From an uncultured Candidatus Binatia bacterium (GTDB lineage: Bacteria; Desulfobacterota; Binatia; Bin18), in NCBI GenBank assembly GCA_958296235.1, contig OY282457.1, positions 3,901,338-3,965,337 on the forward strand: a DNA stretch of 64,000 nucleotides, in the 5' to 3' direction. The position numbers were made by a program, and so were the translations under genes. Each line of letters begins with the position of its first letter. The first letter of the stretch is position 1. This document shows positions 30,973 through 39,437 of this stretch, in pieces. The notes beneath the pieces are model-generated. The model was given only the letters and a program-made list of their open reading frames with translations, was not told where the DNA came from and searched no databases.

Positions 30973-31875
30973 TTAGCCGAAAAATTCCTCGACATTGCCG
31001 GAAACAACCGGAATGCTCTGGACGGCATTATTCCGAAAGACCCGGAACAGAATGGTCTCGCCAGCCGGCCGACTCCAGAGCTGTTCATAAAAGGCGCGTC
31101 GGTCGGCTATTTCCTGCTCGCCGATAGCAAGGATCACATCCCCGGCCTTCAACCCCGATTTGGCCCCTGGACCCTCGGGTAACAGGCCAGCGATGACGAG
31201 GTGTTCTTTGAGCGTGTAGGAATACATACCGACCCAGGCGCGTGAGGGCCGGGTGACTCGCCGTCCATACCGCAGGAGTTCGTCTTGATGTTCGGTGAAG
31301 TGCTCAACCGGAATAGCCAGGGAAAACTTTCCGATTTCATTGAGATTGAGGGAAACGACGCCGACCATACGGCCACGCATGTCGAACATGGGACCGCCGC
31401 CTAAGCCCGGATTCATCGCCGTACTCGTCAACGCCCGCTCCAGGCTATACTCCCAGTAGGCATCAAACTGGGAAACCGAGGTGAGTCCGCCGCCATTCAC
31501 CCGCCGGCCATTTTCTTCTCCCGCACTGGCGACCAGGAACACCTCATCGCCGGCGTGCAGCGCGGCGGAAGACTGGAGGGGGACGGCGGGAAAGCCGGTT
31601 TGAGATATTTTTAATACGGCAATACCGCTCGCAAAATCCTGGGCCACCACTTCGGCTTCAAGCTGGGTGTTATCAATCATGCTGACCGACACCTGAGACG
31701 CGCCAATAACAATGTAATTGACGGTCAGGATATAGCCGTCCGGACTCACCACTGCCCCGGACCCCATACGCTCAGTGCCTAACAGTTGGGCGGACTGGTG
31801 CTGTGAGGGAACAGTGACCTGAATGGCAACTGTTGAAGGAATCACTTGTTCAATAAGCCTGACCGAAGCGTTCAC
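30973..31875 (-). CDS. HtrA/DegP-like pseudoprotease with PDZ domain (catalytic triad lost)
   Basis: The 300-residue protein has a trypsin-like domain (about 10-195) and a C-terminal PDZ domain (about 205-295; ARSGLKAGDVILAIG-type segment). The three catalytic positions of HtrA are all substituted. The usual TNNHV region reads TVNYIV (Tyr54 for His), the DLAVLK aspartate is Gly84 in SGIAVLK, and the GNSGGP nucleophile is Gly159 in GLGGGPMFD. The fold motifs are otherwise intact (MGSGAVVSPDGYILT, TAMNPG). No signal peptide is visible. The protein should be proteolytically inactive and may act as a chaperone, scaffold or binding protein. Confidence 0.8.
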   Translation of the reverse strand: MNASVRLIEQVIPSTVAIQVTVPSQHQSAQLLGTERMGSGAVVSPDGYILTVNYIVIGASQVSVSMIDNTQLEAEVVAQDFASGIAVLKISQTGFPAVPLQSSAALHAGDEVFLVASAGEENGRRVNGGGLTSVSQFDAYWEYSLERALTSTAMNPGLGGGPMFDMRGRMVGVVSLNLNEIGKFSLAIPVEHFTEHQDELLRYGRRVTRPSRAWVGMYSYTLKEHLVIAGLLPEGPGAKSGLKAGDVILAIGEQEIADRRAFYEQLWSRPAGETILFRVFRNNAVQSIPVVSGNVEEFFG

Positions 31876-31948
31876 GCCGCCCCCTTTTCGTCTGCAAGGT
31901 CCACAATAACTAATGCCTCACTTGGGTGAAAGCAACCCCAGGGGAAGT

Positions 31949-32035
31949 GAGTGGCTAGTGGTCGGTGGATAGTGGCTAGGGGTTGGGAGCTTGAGGAGAG
32001 GGAACTGAAAACGAGTCACTGACCACTAGCCACTC
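31949..32035. repeat. 15-bp inverted repeat ahead of the acyl-CoA ligase gene
   Basis: gagtggctagtggtc (31949-31963) is the exact reverse complement of gaccactagccactc (32021-32035), separated by 57 bp. The same vocabulary (cactaacc/cactagcc) recurs as short tandem units just after the following gene (34288-34329), so this is a dispersed intergenic repeat family. Confidence 0.65.
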
Positions 32036-32083
32036 GTGTCAAGACGCGCTACACGTCTGACCCAGGGGAGTACAAATACCGTT

Positions 32084-34300
32084 ATGAAATGTTCGACTGA
32101 GCCGCAAACATCGACCCTCTCCGAGTATGAATCAAAGCGGGTGATTGCCGGATATGGGGGCATCATTTCTCAAGAAGTCCTTGTCCAGGACCCGTCCGAG
32201 GCTGGGCGTGCGGCAACGGATATTGGCTTGCCTGTTGTGGTGAAACTGTGCGGGTCGGGCATTGCTCACAAGACCGAACGGAACCTCGTTCGCCTCGGCC
32301 TTGATACGGTCCAGGCGGTTGAGCGGGCCGCGCGCGAGCTGTGGGCGCGCCGGCGGGATGACGATGGCGAAGTTGGTTTGCTCGTCGCCGAGATGGTTGC
32401 CGGGCGGCGAGAGCTGATCGCCGGTATGGTGCGCGATCCTCAGTTTGGCCCGTGTATACTCCTGGGGCTTGGCGGCGTTCTGACCGAAGCGCTCGGAGAT
32501 GTTGTCTTTGCTCTAGCGCCGCTCTCTCACACCCAAGCGAGTGTCATGGTTGAGGGGCTGCGGTTCAAACATCTCGTCACCCAACCGTTTCGTGGTGAAG
32601 AGCCGGTTGATCTCGATGCCCTGGCCGACCTCCTGGTTGGACTTGGCCGTCTGGCCGTCGAACGGTCCGATATTGAGAGCGTTGACGTAAATCCCCTGAT
32701 TGTTGTCAACGGACAACCCATTGCGGTTGACGCCTTGGTCGTCACGAATACGACACGCCACACCAGCCCACCGGGGCCGCGGCGCGCCCCTGAAGATATC
32801 CTTGAACGCTTCCACCCGCTGTTTCATCCGCGTGGCGTGGTCGTTGCCGGGGCTTCCTCACATCCGGGGAAATTCGGGTTTGTTTCTTTGCACAACCTCA
32901 GACGCTTCGGCTATCAGGGTGAAATCTTTCCGGTCAATCGTGACGGCGCGGAAATCCTCGGTCAACCAAGCTATCGGACCGTAGAGGAGATTCCGCGGGA
33001 TAAGGCCGACCTCGTCTTTGTGTGTACCCCTGCTGCGGCCAACGTCGCACTGCTGCGTTCCTGTGCCAGGATAGGCGTGCGGGCCGCCTTTGTGGCCAGT
33101 GGGGGATATCGGGAGGCGGGCGAGGCCGGCCGCCGCCTGGAAAACGAACTGGTCGCCACCGCCCAGGAGTTGGGCATGCTGCTGGCCGGACCGAATGGCC
33201 AAGGGGTGATCTCGACGCCGGTGTCCATGTGCGCCCAGATTGTGGCGCCGTATCCCCCGGCGGGTCGCCTGTCCGTTGTGAGTCAGAGCGGAAATCTACT
33301 GTCGGCCTTCTTGAACTATTCCGTCCAGACCGGAGTCGGCGTGAGTAAGGCGGTTTCTGCCGGCAACTCGGCCCACACGAATATCGCCGATTATCTGGAA
33401 TATTTTGCGGCTGACCCGGAAACCGAAGTCGTGCTTGCCTATCTTGAGGGCGTTCCCGACGGCCCGCATTTTATTGACGCCGTCCGCGCTCTCACCCAGC
33501 GCAAGCCTCTGGTGCTGGTAAAAGGCGGAGCTGCGGCAGAGGGGCAGCGGGCGGCCTTATCGCATACCGGTTCACTGGCGACGGACGACCGTGTCTTTGA
33601 CGGGCTGTGTCGGCAGTTTGGCATATTGCGGGCGCCGACGATCGAACACGCCTTTGAGTGGGCGGCCACCCTGGCGACCCAGCCGCTCCCACAGGGCAGG
33701 CGGGTCGTTGTCTTTACCACCGTTGGCGGCTGGGGAGTCCTGACCGCAGATGCCTGCGCCCAGGCCGGGCTTGACCTTATCCCTCTCCCCCAAGATCTTA
33801 TCGAGACGATTAGTACCCTGGTTCCGGCCCGCTGGAGTCATAATAATCCGATTGATCTGGCGGGCGGCGAGACCCGCGATACGGTTCCTGAGATTCTGGA
33901 CCTCGTCTGTGCCCACCCCGAGGTCGATGCTGTGCTGCACCTTGGCTTGGGTATTCAGGCCGCCACCGCCCACGGGTTCAGGGGCGGGGCATTCTATCCG
34001 AACTACGGCCTGGAGCGTATGGCCGGATTCCATGAAAACCAGGAGCGACGCTATGCCGCAGCCGCGGCCGAAGCTTCAGACAAGCATAAGAAACCCGTCC
34101 TCACGACCACCGAACTCGTCTATACTGCCGGGGACTACGACAATTCCGGCCCCCTGGCTGTCCGCGCAGCCGGTCGCGTGTGCTACCCCAGCGCCCATCG
34201 GGCGGTTGCCGCGCTCCGGGCCGCAATAACGTATGCGGAATTTCGTCAGCGGGAAGGCCCCCTCGCCCTCTCCCGCCAGGGAGAGGGAACTAACCACTAA
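32084..34300 (+). CDS. ADP-forming acyl-CoA ligase (acetate-CoA ligase family), ATP-grasp first
   Basis: The product is about 738 residues from ATG 32084. The N-terminal third is an ATP-grasp domain (YGGIISQEVLV, VVVKLCGSGIAHKTE, GLGGVLTEALGDVVFALAPL). It is followed by a CoA-binding Rossmann domain (VVVAGASSHPGKFG) and a succinyl-CoA-ligase-like part with the phospho-histidine segment ALSHTGSLATDD. The domain order is swapped relative to the PatZ/Pka type, in which ATP-grasp is last; this order is known in some bacterial ligases. The last residues (GPLALSRQGEGTNH) are encoded by a dispersed repeat. It makes acyl-CoA from a free acid; the acid is unknown. Confidence 0.85.
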   Translation: MKCSTEPQTSTLSEYESKRVIAGYGGIISQEVLVQDPSEAGRAATDIGLPVVVKLCGSGIAHKTERNLVRLGLDTVQAVERAARELWARRRDDDGEVGLLVAEMVAGRRELIAGMVRDPQFGPCILLGLGGVLTEALGDVVFALAPLSHTQASVMVEGLRFKHLVTQPFRGEEPVDLDALADLLVGLGRLAVERSDIESVDVNPLIVVNGQPIAVDALVVTNTTRHTSPPGPRRAPEDILERFHPLFHPRGVVVAGASSHPGKFGFVSLHNLRRFGYQGEIFPVNRDGAEILGQPSYRTVEEIPRDKADLVFVCTPAAANVALLRSCARIGVRAAFVASGGYREAGEAGRRLENELVATAQELGMLLAGPNGQGVISTPVSMCAQIVAPYPPAGRLSVVSQSGNLLSAFLNYSVQTGVGVSKAVSAGNSAHTNIADYLEYFAADPETEVVLAYLEGVPDGPHFIDAVRALTQRKPLVLVKGGAAAEGQRAALSHTGSLATDDRVFDGLCRQFGILRAPTIEHAFEWAATLATQPLPQGRRVVVFTTVGGWGVLTADACAQAGLDLIPLPQDLIETISTLVPARWSHNNPIDLAGGETRDTVPEILDLVCAHPEVDAVLHLGLGIQAATAHGFRGGAFYPNYGLERMAGFHENQERRYAAAAAEASDKHKKPVLTTTELVYTAGDYDNSGPLAVRAAGRVCYPSAHRAVAALRAAITYAEFRQREGPLALSRQGEGTNH

Positions 34301-34329
34301 CCACTAACCACTAGCCACTAACCACCACC
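34266..34329. repeat. Palindromic unit plus cactaacc tandem units
   Basis: ccctctccc (34266-34274) and gggagaggg (34279-34287) form a hairpin like that at 8617-8637. It overlaps the last codons of the acyl-CoA ligase gene. It is followed by about five 8-9-bp units of the cactaacc/cactagcc type up to 34329. Confidence 0.75.
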
Positions 34330-34343
34330 GACAGGAGGGAAAC

Positions 34344-35444
34344 ATGAGACCTGACTATACCGTCATTGATGCCGATGGGCATGTCGATGAGAAGGCCGTC
34401 AACTGGGTTGAGTTACTGCCCGAGCGCTATCACAAGGACGCGCCCTGTTGGGTGAGCTACCCGGATGGTCGCAAGCATCTGGTGGTTGAGGGAAAAATGT
34501 GGCCCAGCCGGCGTGACTTCTATGGCCAACTCGGCATGTGGCCCGAACCCAGGAAACCCGACCACCAATGGGGCTGGGACCGCGCCGGGATGCAGGACCC
34601 GCACAAGCGTATCCCCGATATGGACCTCGAAGGGATCGACATCGCCGTCCTGTTCGGGACCTTTATCGGTCTCGGCGCCGCAGCGTCCATTGAAGACCCT
34701 GGCTTGGGCATGGCGGTCTCGGTTGCGTATAACAACTGGCTGGCTGAATACTGCAAACCCTACGCTGACCGCCTCAAAGGCATCGCCATGATTCCCATGC
34801 AGGACCCCGAGGCGGCCCGGGTCGAAATGAGACGGGCGGTTGAGCAACTGGACCTGGTCGGTGTCCAGGTCCTGACGAATTTCGGCGGCAAGCTCCTGCA
34901 TGAAGCCGAGTTCGACCCGATTTGGGAAGAAGCCCAGGGCCTGGGCGTCCCCATTTGTGCGCATATTATTTCGACCAACTCCGCGGGCGTTGATCGCTTT
35001 GATCGCTACGTATTCAAACATGCCTTTTATTCGCTTGACACCATGCTGGCCGTTGCTTCGTTTGCCTCTGGAGGGATTTTGGAGCGATTCCCGAAGCTGA
35101 AAGTAGCCTTTATGGAGGCCGGTGCCGGCTGGGTACCGTGGATGATGGATCGGCTCCACGAGCACTATGAATTGCTGCCGCAGCAAATGCCGTGGCAGCA
35201 ACGCAGCCCCGAGGACTGGATTGCGAGCGAGAACTGCTTTTTCGCGGTCGAGCCGGAAGAAAAGACCATTCCGTTCGTAGCCCAACTGATCGGAGAAGAG
35301 CGCCTCATCTATGCCTCGGACTACTCGCACTGGGACTGCATGTGTCCGGATTCGGTCAAAGCCATCTATGAGCGAACGGATATCTCAGACGGACTGAAGA
35401 AGAAAATCCTGAGTGAGAATGCCGCCCGCTTATTCAACCTCTAA
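34344..35444 (+). CDS. Amidohydrolase family 2 protein (metal-dependent, TIM-barrel)
   Basis: The 366-residue protein begins with the metal-binding DxH-type motif VIDADGHVDE and has GVPICAHIISTNSAG for a further His ligand, PKLKVAFMEAGAGWVPWMMDRLHEHYE, and YASDYSHWDC near the end for the catalytic Asp. These mark the ACMSD/amidohydrolase-2 group of decarboxylases and hydrolases acting on aromatic or cyclic acids. A clear aggaggg precedes the start. It is near a second, distant paralogue on the other strand and a decayed MBL gene, suggesting a catabolic cluster. Confidence 0.87.
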   Translation: MRPDYTVIDADGHVDEKAVNWVELLPERYHKDAPCWVSYPDGRKHLVVEGKMWPSRRDFYGQLGMWPEPRKPDHQWGWDRAGMQDPHKRIPDMDLEGIDIAVLFGTFIGLGAAASIEDPGLGMAVSVAYNNWLAEYCKPYADRLKGIAMIPMQDPEAARVEMRRAVEQLDLVGVQVLTNFGGKLLHEAEFDPIWEEAQGLGVPICAHIISTNSAGVDRFDRYVFKHAFYSLDTMLAVASFASGGILERFPKLKVAFMEAGAGWVPWMMDRLHEHYELLPQQMPWQQRSPEDWIASENCFFAVEPEEKTIPFVAQLIGEERLIYASDYSHWDCMCPDSVKAIYERTDISDGLKKKILSENAARLFNL

Positions 35445-35458
35445 GCGCCGTTCACCCT

Positions 35459-35945
35459 ATGCAGGACTACATCACTCCCGCCGGCTGGCGGACGGGGATC
35501 GAGGAGGTCGCTCCGAAAGTCTACGCTTATATCCAGGCATATGGTGAACGGGGAGTGAGCAATGCCGGTCTGCAATTGGATCAAGGTTGCCGATCGGATT
35601 TTGAAGCTGGACGTGGACCTCATCGTGCCGGGGCACGGCCCGATTGGTGGCAAAAAAGAACTGCGCGAGATGCGATCCTATCTCCTGCTCATCCGGCGGG
35701 AAGCCAAAAAGCGTTTTCAGCTCGGTATGAGCCCCGAAGAAGCCGCCCGCGACGTGAAGCTTGGCATCTACGCCGGCTGGCGCGAGCCCGAGCGGATTCT
35801 GCCCAACCTCATGCGGCTCTACCAGGAGTTTCAGAACGAGCTCGACTAGCCCATTGACCGGCAGCGCATGATGGACGGCATGCGCCAGCTCCGGGCCGAG
35901 CGCCACGGCCATGCCGCGGCTGAGCCGGACTGGTGTTGTACATAG
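35459..35945 (+). pseudogene. Decayed metallo-beta-lactamase-fold hydrolase
   Basis: From 35459 one frame encodes a typical N-terminus (QDYITPAGWRTGIEEVAPKV, AYGERGVSNAGL). From about 35562 a different frame encodes the typical C-terminal end (LKLDVDLIVPGHGPIGGKKE ... LMRLYQEF). The middle, which should hold the HxHxDH metal site, is missing, so an internal deletion of several hundred bases is inferred. The C-terminal frame then meets a TAG at 35847, after which codons still read sensibly (PIDRQRMMDGMRQLRAERHG) to 35945. Two independent lesions make this a pseudogene. Confidence 0.75.
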
Positions 35946-35966
35946 CTGCTACGTCTGTAACAGAAA

Positions 35967-36043
35967 GGGCAGCCACGAGGGCTGCCCCTACACAATTCGA
36001 AACTACTCTCCCGTAGGTCGGATTGGCAAAGCGTAATCCGACA
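35967..36043. repeat. Hairpin and REP-like unit between convergent genes
   Basis: gggcagcc (35967-35974) pairs with ggctgccc (35980-35987), and the hairpin could stop transcription though no T-run follows. The unit gtaggtcggattgg...gcgtaatccgaca at 36013-36043 matches the REP-like unit at 1767-1797. Confidence 0.55.
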
Positions 36044-36057
36044 CCACAGGGCTAAAG

Positions 36058-37503
36058 CTAACCCTCCACAAGCGCCCGCGCCTGCGACTCCACCACCGTT
36101 CCCGCAAAGAAGTCCGGGTTGACGGCGCTCCAGAAGCGGACGGGATTGGCGAACACAAAATCCCTGAAATTAGCGTCCGTCATCACCCCGTCCTCAACGT
36201 TTTCATACGCCTCGGGCAACACGCCGGCCATGTCCGGCACATCGAAGTGGCCGATGTCTGAGCCAAACAGGGCGTTGATCTTGGCCCCATATGGATTGAC
36301 GGTGGTGTTGAAGGCCCAGGCGTTCAGCGGGTCATCGGCCTCGCAGCCAAAGTAAAAATTCGGCACAAACAGGTCGCGGATGTCTTCGGCGCGCTCAATC
36401 CCGCAGGGCGCAAAATCGTCCAGTTTCTCCGGCTCTTTGGTGAGCAGGCCGAGATGGGCCCGCGTCGCTTCTTGCCCCAGCTTTTTCACTGCCGCGGGCG
36501 GGCCATATTTCTGGAATAAATCGACCAGCATTTCCTGGTTCAGATTGGCGGGATTCACCTTATCCAGAGCCTTGGGGTTGCGGATTTTCCAGTGGCCGAT
36601 GAGGTCGCTATACAGGCCACAGGCCCAGCCCACGCCGCCTTCCAAAAAGGCAAAGCGCAGCTCCGGGAAGCGTCGCGTCACGCCGTTCATGAAGATGGAT
36701 TTACACACCGCCTCTCCAGCCTGGGCAAAATGGCCGATATGGTTGTACACAAAATTGGAAATCGAGGCACGCATCCCAATGCCTGACGAAGCCGAGTGAA
36801 AGCTGGGCGGGATGCCCACTTCGAGACATTTCGCCCAGACCGGGTCATAATCATGCTCGCTGTCTATGCCCAGGGTGTCGTGCCAGATTGCGTAACGGCC
36901 AGCCTCGGGCGCTTTGCGGGCCACCGCCGGAACCTGACGCCGGATCAGGCTCGATAGCATGGCCACCTTAAAGCCTTTGCTCTTGATGAACTCCAACTCT
37001 TCAACCGCCTCCTCCGGGGTAAACATCGGCACCACCGCGGCGGGAGTCAGGCGGTCTTCCAGGCCCTTGAACTGGTCGGCGGTATACATATTGAACGCCC
37101 GACAGGCCGCCCGGCGAATTTCATCATCGCGCAGAAACGGCGCAAACAGCGCGCCGCCGGTCGGGTAGATCACTCCAAAGTCGATGCCGAGCTCATCCAG
37201 GCGCTCGTACAGCAGCTTGGGCAGCATGGCAGTCGCCCGGTCGCGCGTATTCTTGGTCGGCACGCCCCACCAGGCCGGCTGGAGCATCCGCCGGTCGCGG
37301 CGTTCCTCTTCCGAGAGTCCCGCCCATTTCTTATTGCCGAACTGGTTGGCGACCTTGTTATAGCGTTCAACCACACGCTCTCCGGCGACCTCGTGTAAAT
37401 AATCCATGGCCGCCGGCTCAAACTCGATCCAGTGACCGTCCGAATCAATAACAGGATGGCTCAGTTTTGCGTGAATATGCTCGGCTGTGTGGTGTGACGA
37501 CAT
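36058..37503 (-). CDS. Amidohydrolase family 2 protein
   Basis: The product is 481 residues from ATG 37503 (MSSHHTAEHIHAKLSHPVIDSDGHWIEFEP), chosen because an ideal aaggaggg lies just upstream; nine extra in-frame codons beyond it are unlikely to be used. The DSDGHW motif, PPSFHSASSGIGMR, FPELRFAFLEGGVGWACGLY and the GSDIGHFDVPD segment give the metal ligands and catalytic Asp of this TIM-barrel superfamily. It is longer than the 366-residue paralogue upstream, with an insert in the middle. The substrate is unknown. Confidence 0.86.
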   Translation of the reverse strand: MSSHHTAEHIHAKLSHPVIDSDGHWIEFEPAAMDYLHEVAGERVVERYNKVANQFGNKKWAGLSEEERRDRRMLQPAWWGVPTKNTRDRATAMLPKLLYERLDELGIDFGVIYPTGGALFAPFLRDDEIRRAACRAFNMYTADQFKGLEDRLTPAAVVPMFTPEEAVEELEFIKSKGFKVAMLSSLIRRQVPAVARKAPEAGRYAIWHDTLGIDSEHDYDPVWAKCLEVGIPPSFHSASSGIGMRASISNFVYNHIGHFAQAGEAVCKSIFMNGVTRRFPELRFAFLEGGVGWACGLYSDLIGHWKIRNPKALDKVNPANLNQEMLVDLFQKYGPPAAVKKLGQEATRAHLGLLTKEPEKLDDFAPCGIERAEDIRDLFVPNFYFGCEADDPLNAWAFNTTVNPYGAKINALFGSDIGHFDVPDMAGVLPEAYENVEDGVMTDANFRDFVFANPVRFWSAVNPDFFAGTVVESQARALVEG

Positions 37504-38049
37504 CGGCTCCCTCCTTTCGACTCCGCTCAAGACATGCCTTGGCGTAGCGGAAAATGCAACGTGAGCGAATTGTTCTGGGATGTGTTGTAGCAGGATCGGG
37601 GGGAGGGGAAAATATCCGAATTAAATCATAGGGGAAAAATGACAGGGGTCGTAGGGATATTGGAAAGAAGGGGAAGGGTGAAAACTATTCGTACCCGTAT
37701 TGAGGCGAAGGAAATTTCTTAAGTCCGTAGAGTCGAGCTGACTTTCTCACATAAAGCCACGATTTATAGAAACTTGGGAGTTTGGACTCTATCAAGATTG
37801 GCACTATAGGTGTACCAACTCCCCGACTTTAGGGCAGGAATACTAACTGGACTGACTGTCATACTCAGGGCTCCCAATAATTGACAACGCTTCTTATACA
37901 CCCGGTATAGAGTATCCACGAGCCAGCCATATAATTCCTCCCTGTTCCAAAAATTCCAGCCTTCGTAGCAACCTCTTCACCTCTGTCTTTTATTTGCGTA
38001 CTATGGTTCGCATAGAATGTGTTCTCCTTGAGAAAAGGGGTGGCGGAGC
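37504..38049. other. Gene-free, AT-richer stretch before the toxin-antitoxin genes
   Basis: I see no credible gene on either strand in these 546 bp. Base composition is visibly more AT-rich than the surroundings, consistent with acquired DNA carrying the toxin-antitoxin genes. A TTGACA (37881-37886) has only a poorly spaced TATAGA (19 bp) after it. Nothing else recognisable. Confidence 0.6.
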
Positions 38050-38394
38050 GTGGGGCGGACAGTCCAACCCAAAGAAGTCTTGGTCTATGCTGACGAGGCG
38101 GGTCACGAACCGTTTACGGCTTGGCTGAATCAGCTACGCGACCGCGCTGGTCGCCAGCGGATTCTGGCTCGTTTGCGTCGCTTAGAACAAGGTAACTTTG
38201 GTGACTGTAAAGCTCTCGGTGAGGGGGTGTATGAACTCCGTGTATTCTTTGGTCCTGGCTACCGGGTGTATTTCGGGGAAGATGGCAATACCGTTGTCGT
38301 GCTTCTCACCGGGGGAGATAAAAGCAGCCAAGCCAAGGATATTGTAAACGCGAAAAAGTACTGGAAAGAGTATTGGAGCCATGCGAAAACTTAG
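38050..38394 (+). CDS. RelE/HigB-type toxin (Gp49-like)
   Basis: The 114-residue protein starts at a GTG. It has the family pattern FTAWLNQLRDRAGRQRILARLRRLEQGNFGDCKALGEGVYELRVFFGPGYRVYFG, a ribosome-dependent mRNA endonuclease fold. The toxin precedes the antitoxin and overlaps it by 14 bp, the HigBA order. It probably cuts mRNA when the antitoxin is degraded. Confidence 0.88.
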   Translation: MGRTVQPKEVLVYADEAGHEPFTAWLNQLRDRAGRQRILARLRRLEQGNFGDCKALGEGVYELRVFFGPGYRVYFGEDGNTVVVLLTGGDKSSQAKDIVNAKKYWKEYWSHAKT

Positions 38395-38701
38395 AACCTT
38401 AGACGCGGCAGAAGCGGACTATCTCCGGGACCATCCTGACGAGATGGAAGAGTATATGTCTGTCATCTTTGAGGAGTACGCCCGTGATGGGAACGCCGGT
38501 GCGCTGCTCGCGTCGTTGCGAACTATGAGCAAGGTTAAAGGTATCACGACGACTGCACGAGAAGCCGGCTTGTCCCGAAAGGGGTTACAAAAGGCACTCT
38601 CAGAAAAGGGCAATCCGAAGTTTGAGAGCATCAATGCCATTATGCACGCCCTCGGCTACAGTCTCAGTCCACGGAAGCTCGATATGACGGGATCAAAATA
38701 G
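38381..38701 (+). CDS. HigA-type antitoxin (HTH)
   Basis: The 106-residue protein has a C-terminal helix-turn-helix (GITTTAREAGLSRKGLQKALSEKGNPKFESINAIMHALGYSLS), as in HigA-like antitoxins paired with Gp49-type toxins. It neutralises the preceding toxin and probably autorepresses the operon. The overlap ensures coupling. Confidence 0.88.
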   Translation: MRKLRTLDAAEADYLRDHPDEMEEYMSVIFEEYARDGNAGALLASLRTMSKVKGITTTAREAGLSRKGLQKALSEKGNPKFESINAIMHALGYSLSPRKLDMTGSK

Positions 38702-38900
38702 TGTGCTGAAGCGCTACTCTGCGACCCCTTCAAGAAAGACCTCTACCGTGCTGCTTTATCTGTCAAAAAATGGAGGTAGAGGAGGAATCTGCAACTGTTG
38801 GAGCCTCCGGTTTGTTGCCTTTGGCGGTCGCTTCTATTATGAGTCTGGTATTCTGACTGAACCCGGAGAGTCGGAATATCTTGAGGCTGAGGTAATGCAT

Positions 38901-39212
38901 ATGCGCGCAACCGACTATCCTCATATCAACGTCACGCCTGATGGCGTGCCGATGTTGGCCGGTACGAAAACGAAGGTGATCGAAGTTGCCCTTGATCGCT
39001 TGGCCCACCATTGGGATGTCGATGAAATGCACCGCCAGCATCCGCACCTGACCCGTGGCCAGATTTGTAGCGCTCTTGCCTATTATTACGACCACCAGGA
39101 CGAACTTGATCAGGCTATTCAAGCTCAGCTCTCCCAAGTTGATGCTATAAAAGCCAGCCTTGGTCCGTCTCTGATTCAAGAAAAGTTGAAGGGGTCAGGC
39201 TCACAGCCGTGA
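38901..39212 (+). CDS. DUF433 family protein (antitoxin-like)
   Basis: The DUF433 domain (YPHINVTPDGVPMLAGTKTKVIEVALDRLAHHWDVDEMHRQHPHLTRGQICSALAYY) occupies nearly the whole product. DUF433 proteins are wHTH antitoxin-like partners of PIN-like toxins. A gaggt lies 8 bases before ATG 38901, which I take as start; ATG 38895 is an alternative. The frame is open a further 66 codons upstream, but those residues match nothing. No toxin follows, so it is an orphan or works with the adjacent HigBA pair. Confidence 0.75.
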   Translation: MRATDYPHINVTPDGVPMLAGTKTKVIEVALDRLAHHWDVDEMHRQHPHLTRGQICSALAYYYDHQDELDQAIQAQLSQVDAIKASLGPSLIQEKLKGSGSQP

Positions 39213-39437
39213 GCGTTCGTCCGTAATCCGTAAAGTTTTCAGGATGGTTAAGCCGAAGGGGTAGGGGAGATCGTCCGCCCGAGAGATCCTCAACCAACGC
39301 CGTCCTCAAATACCGTTCAGCCGAGCTGGCCAGAATAACAACCAGCCATCCTGGGCGCCTTGGCTGGCCTGCTGCTAACTCTCTGTCTCTGCCGCCGAAA
39401 AGGGCTTGTCAGCAAGGACAGACGCCCATCCTCTTTT

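Noticed and set aside
37881..37911. Promoter with TTGACA in the gap before HigBA
   Set aside because: The possible -10 TATAGA is 19 bp away, outside the usual 16-18 bp, and lies about 140 bp from the gene.
38703..38894. N-terminal extension of the DUF433 gene
   Set aside because: The frame is open, but these 64-66 residues match nothing and an internal ATG has a well-placed Shine-Dalgarno.
39213..39437. Gene in the gap between DUF433 and msrB
   Set aside because: No frame with a start, ribosome-binding site and credible product on either strand.
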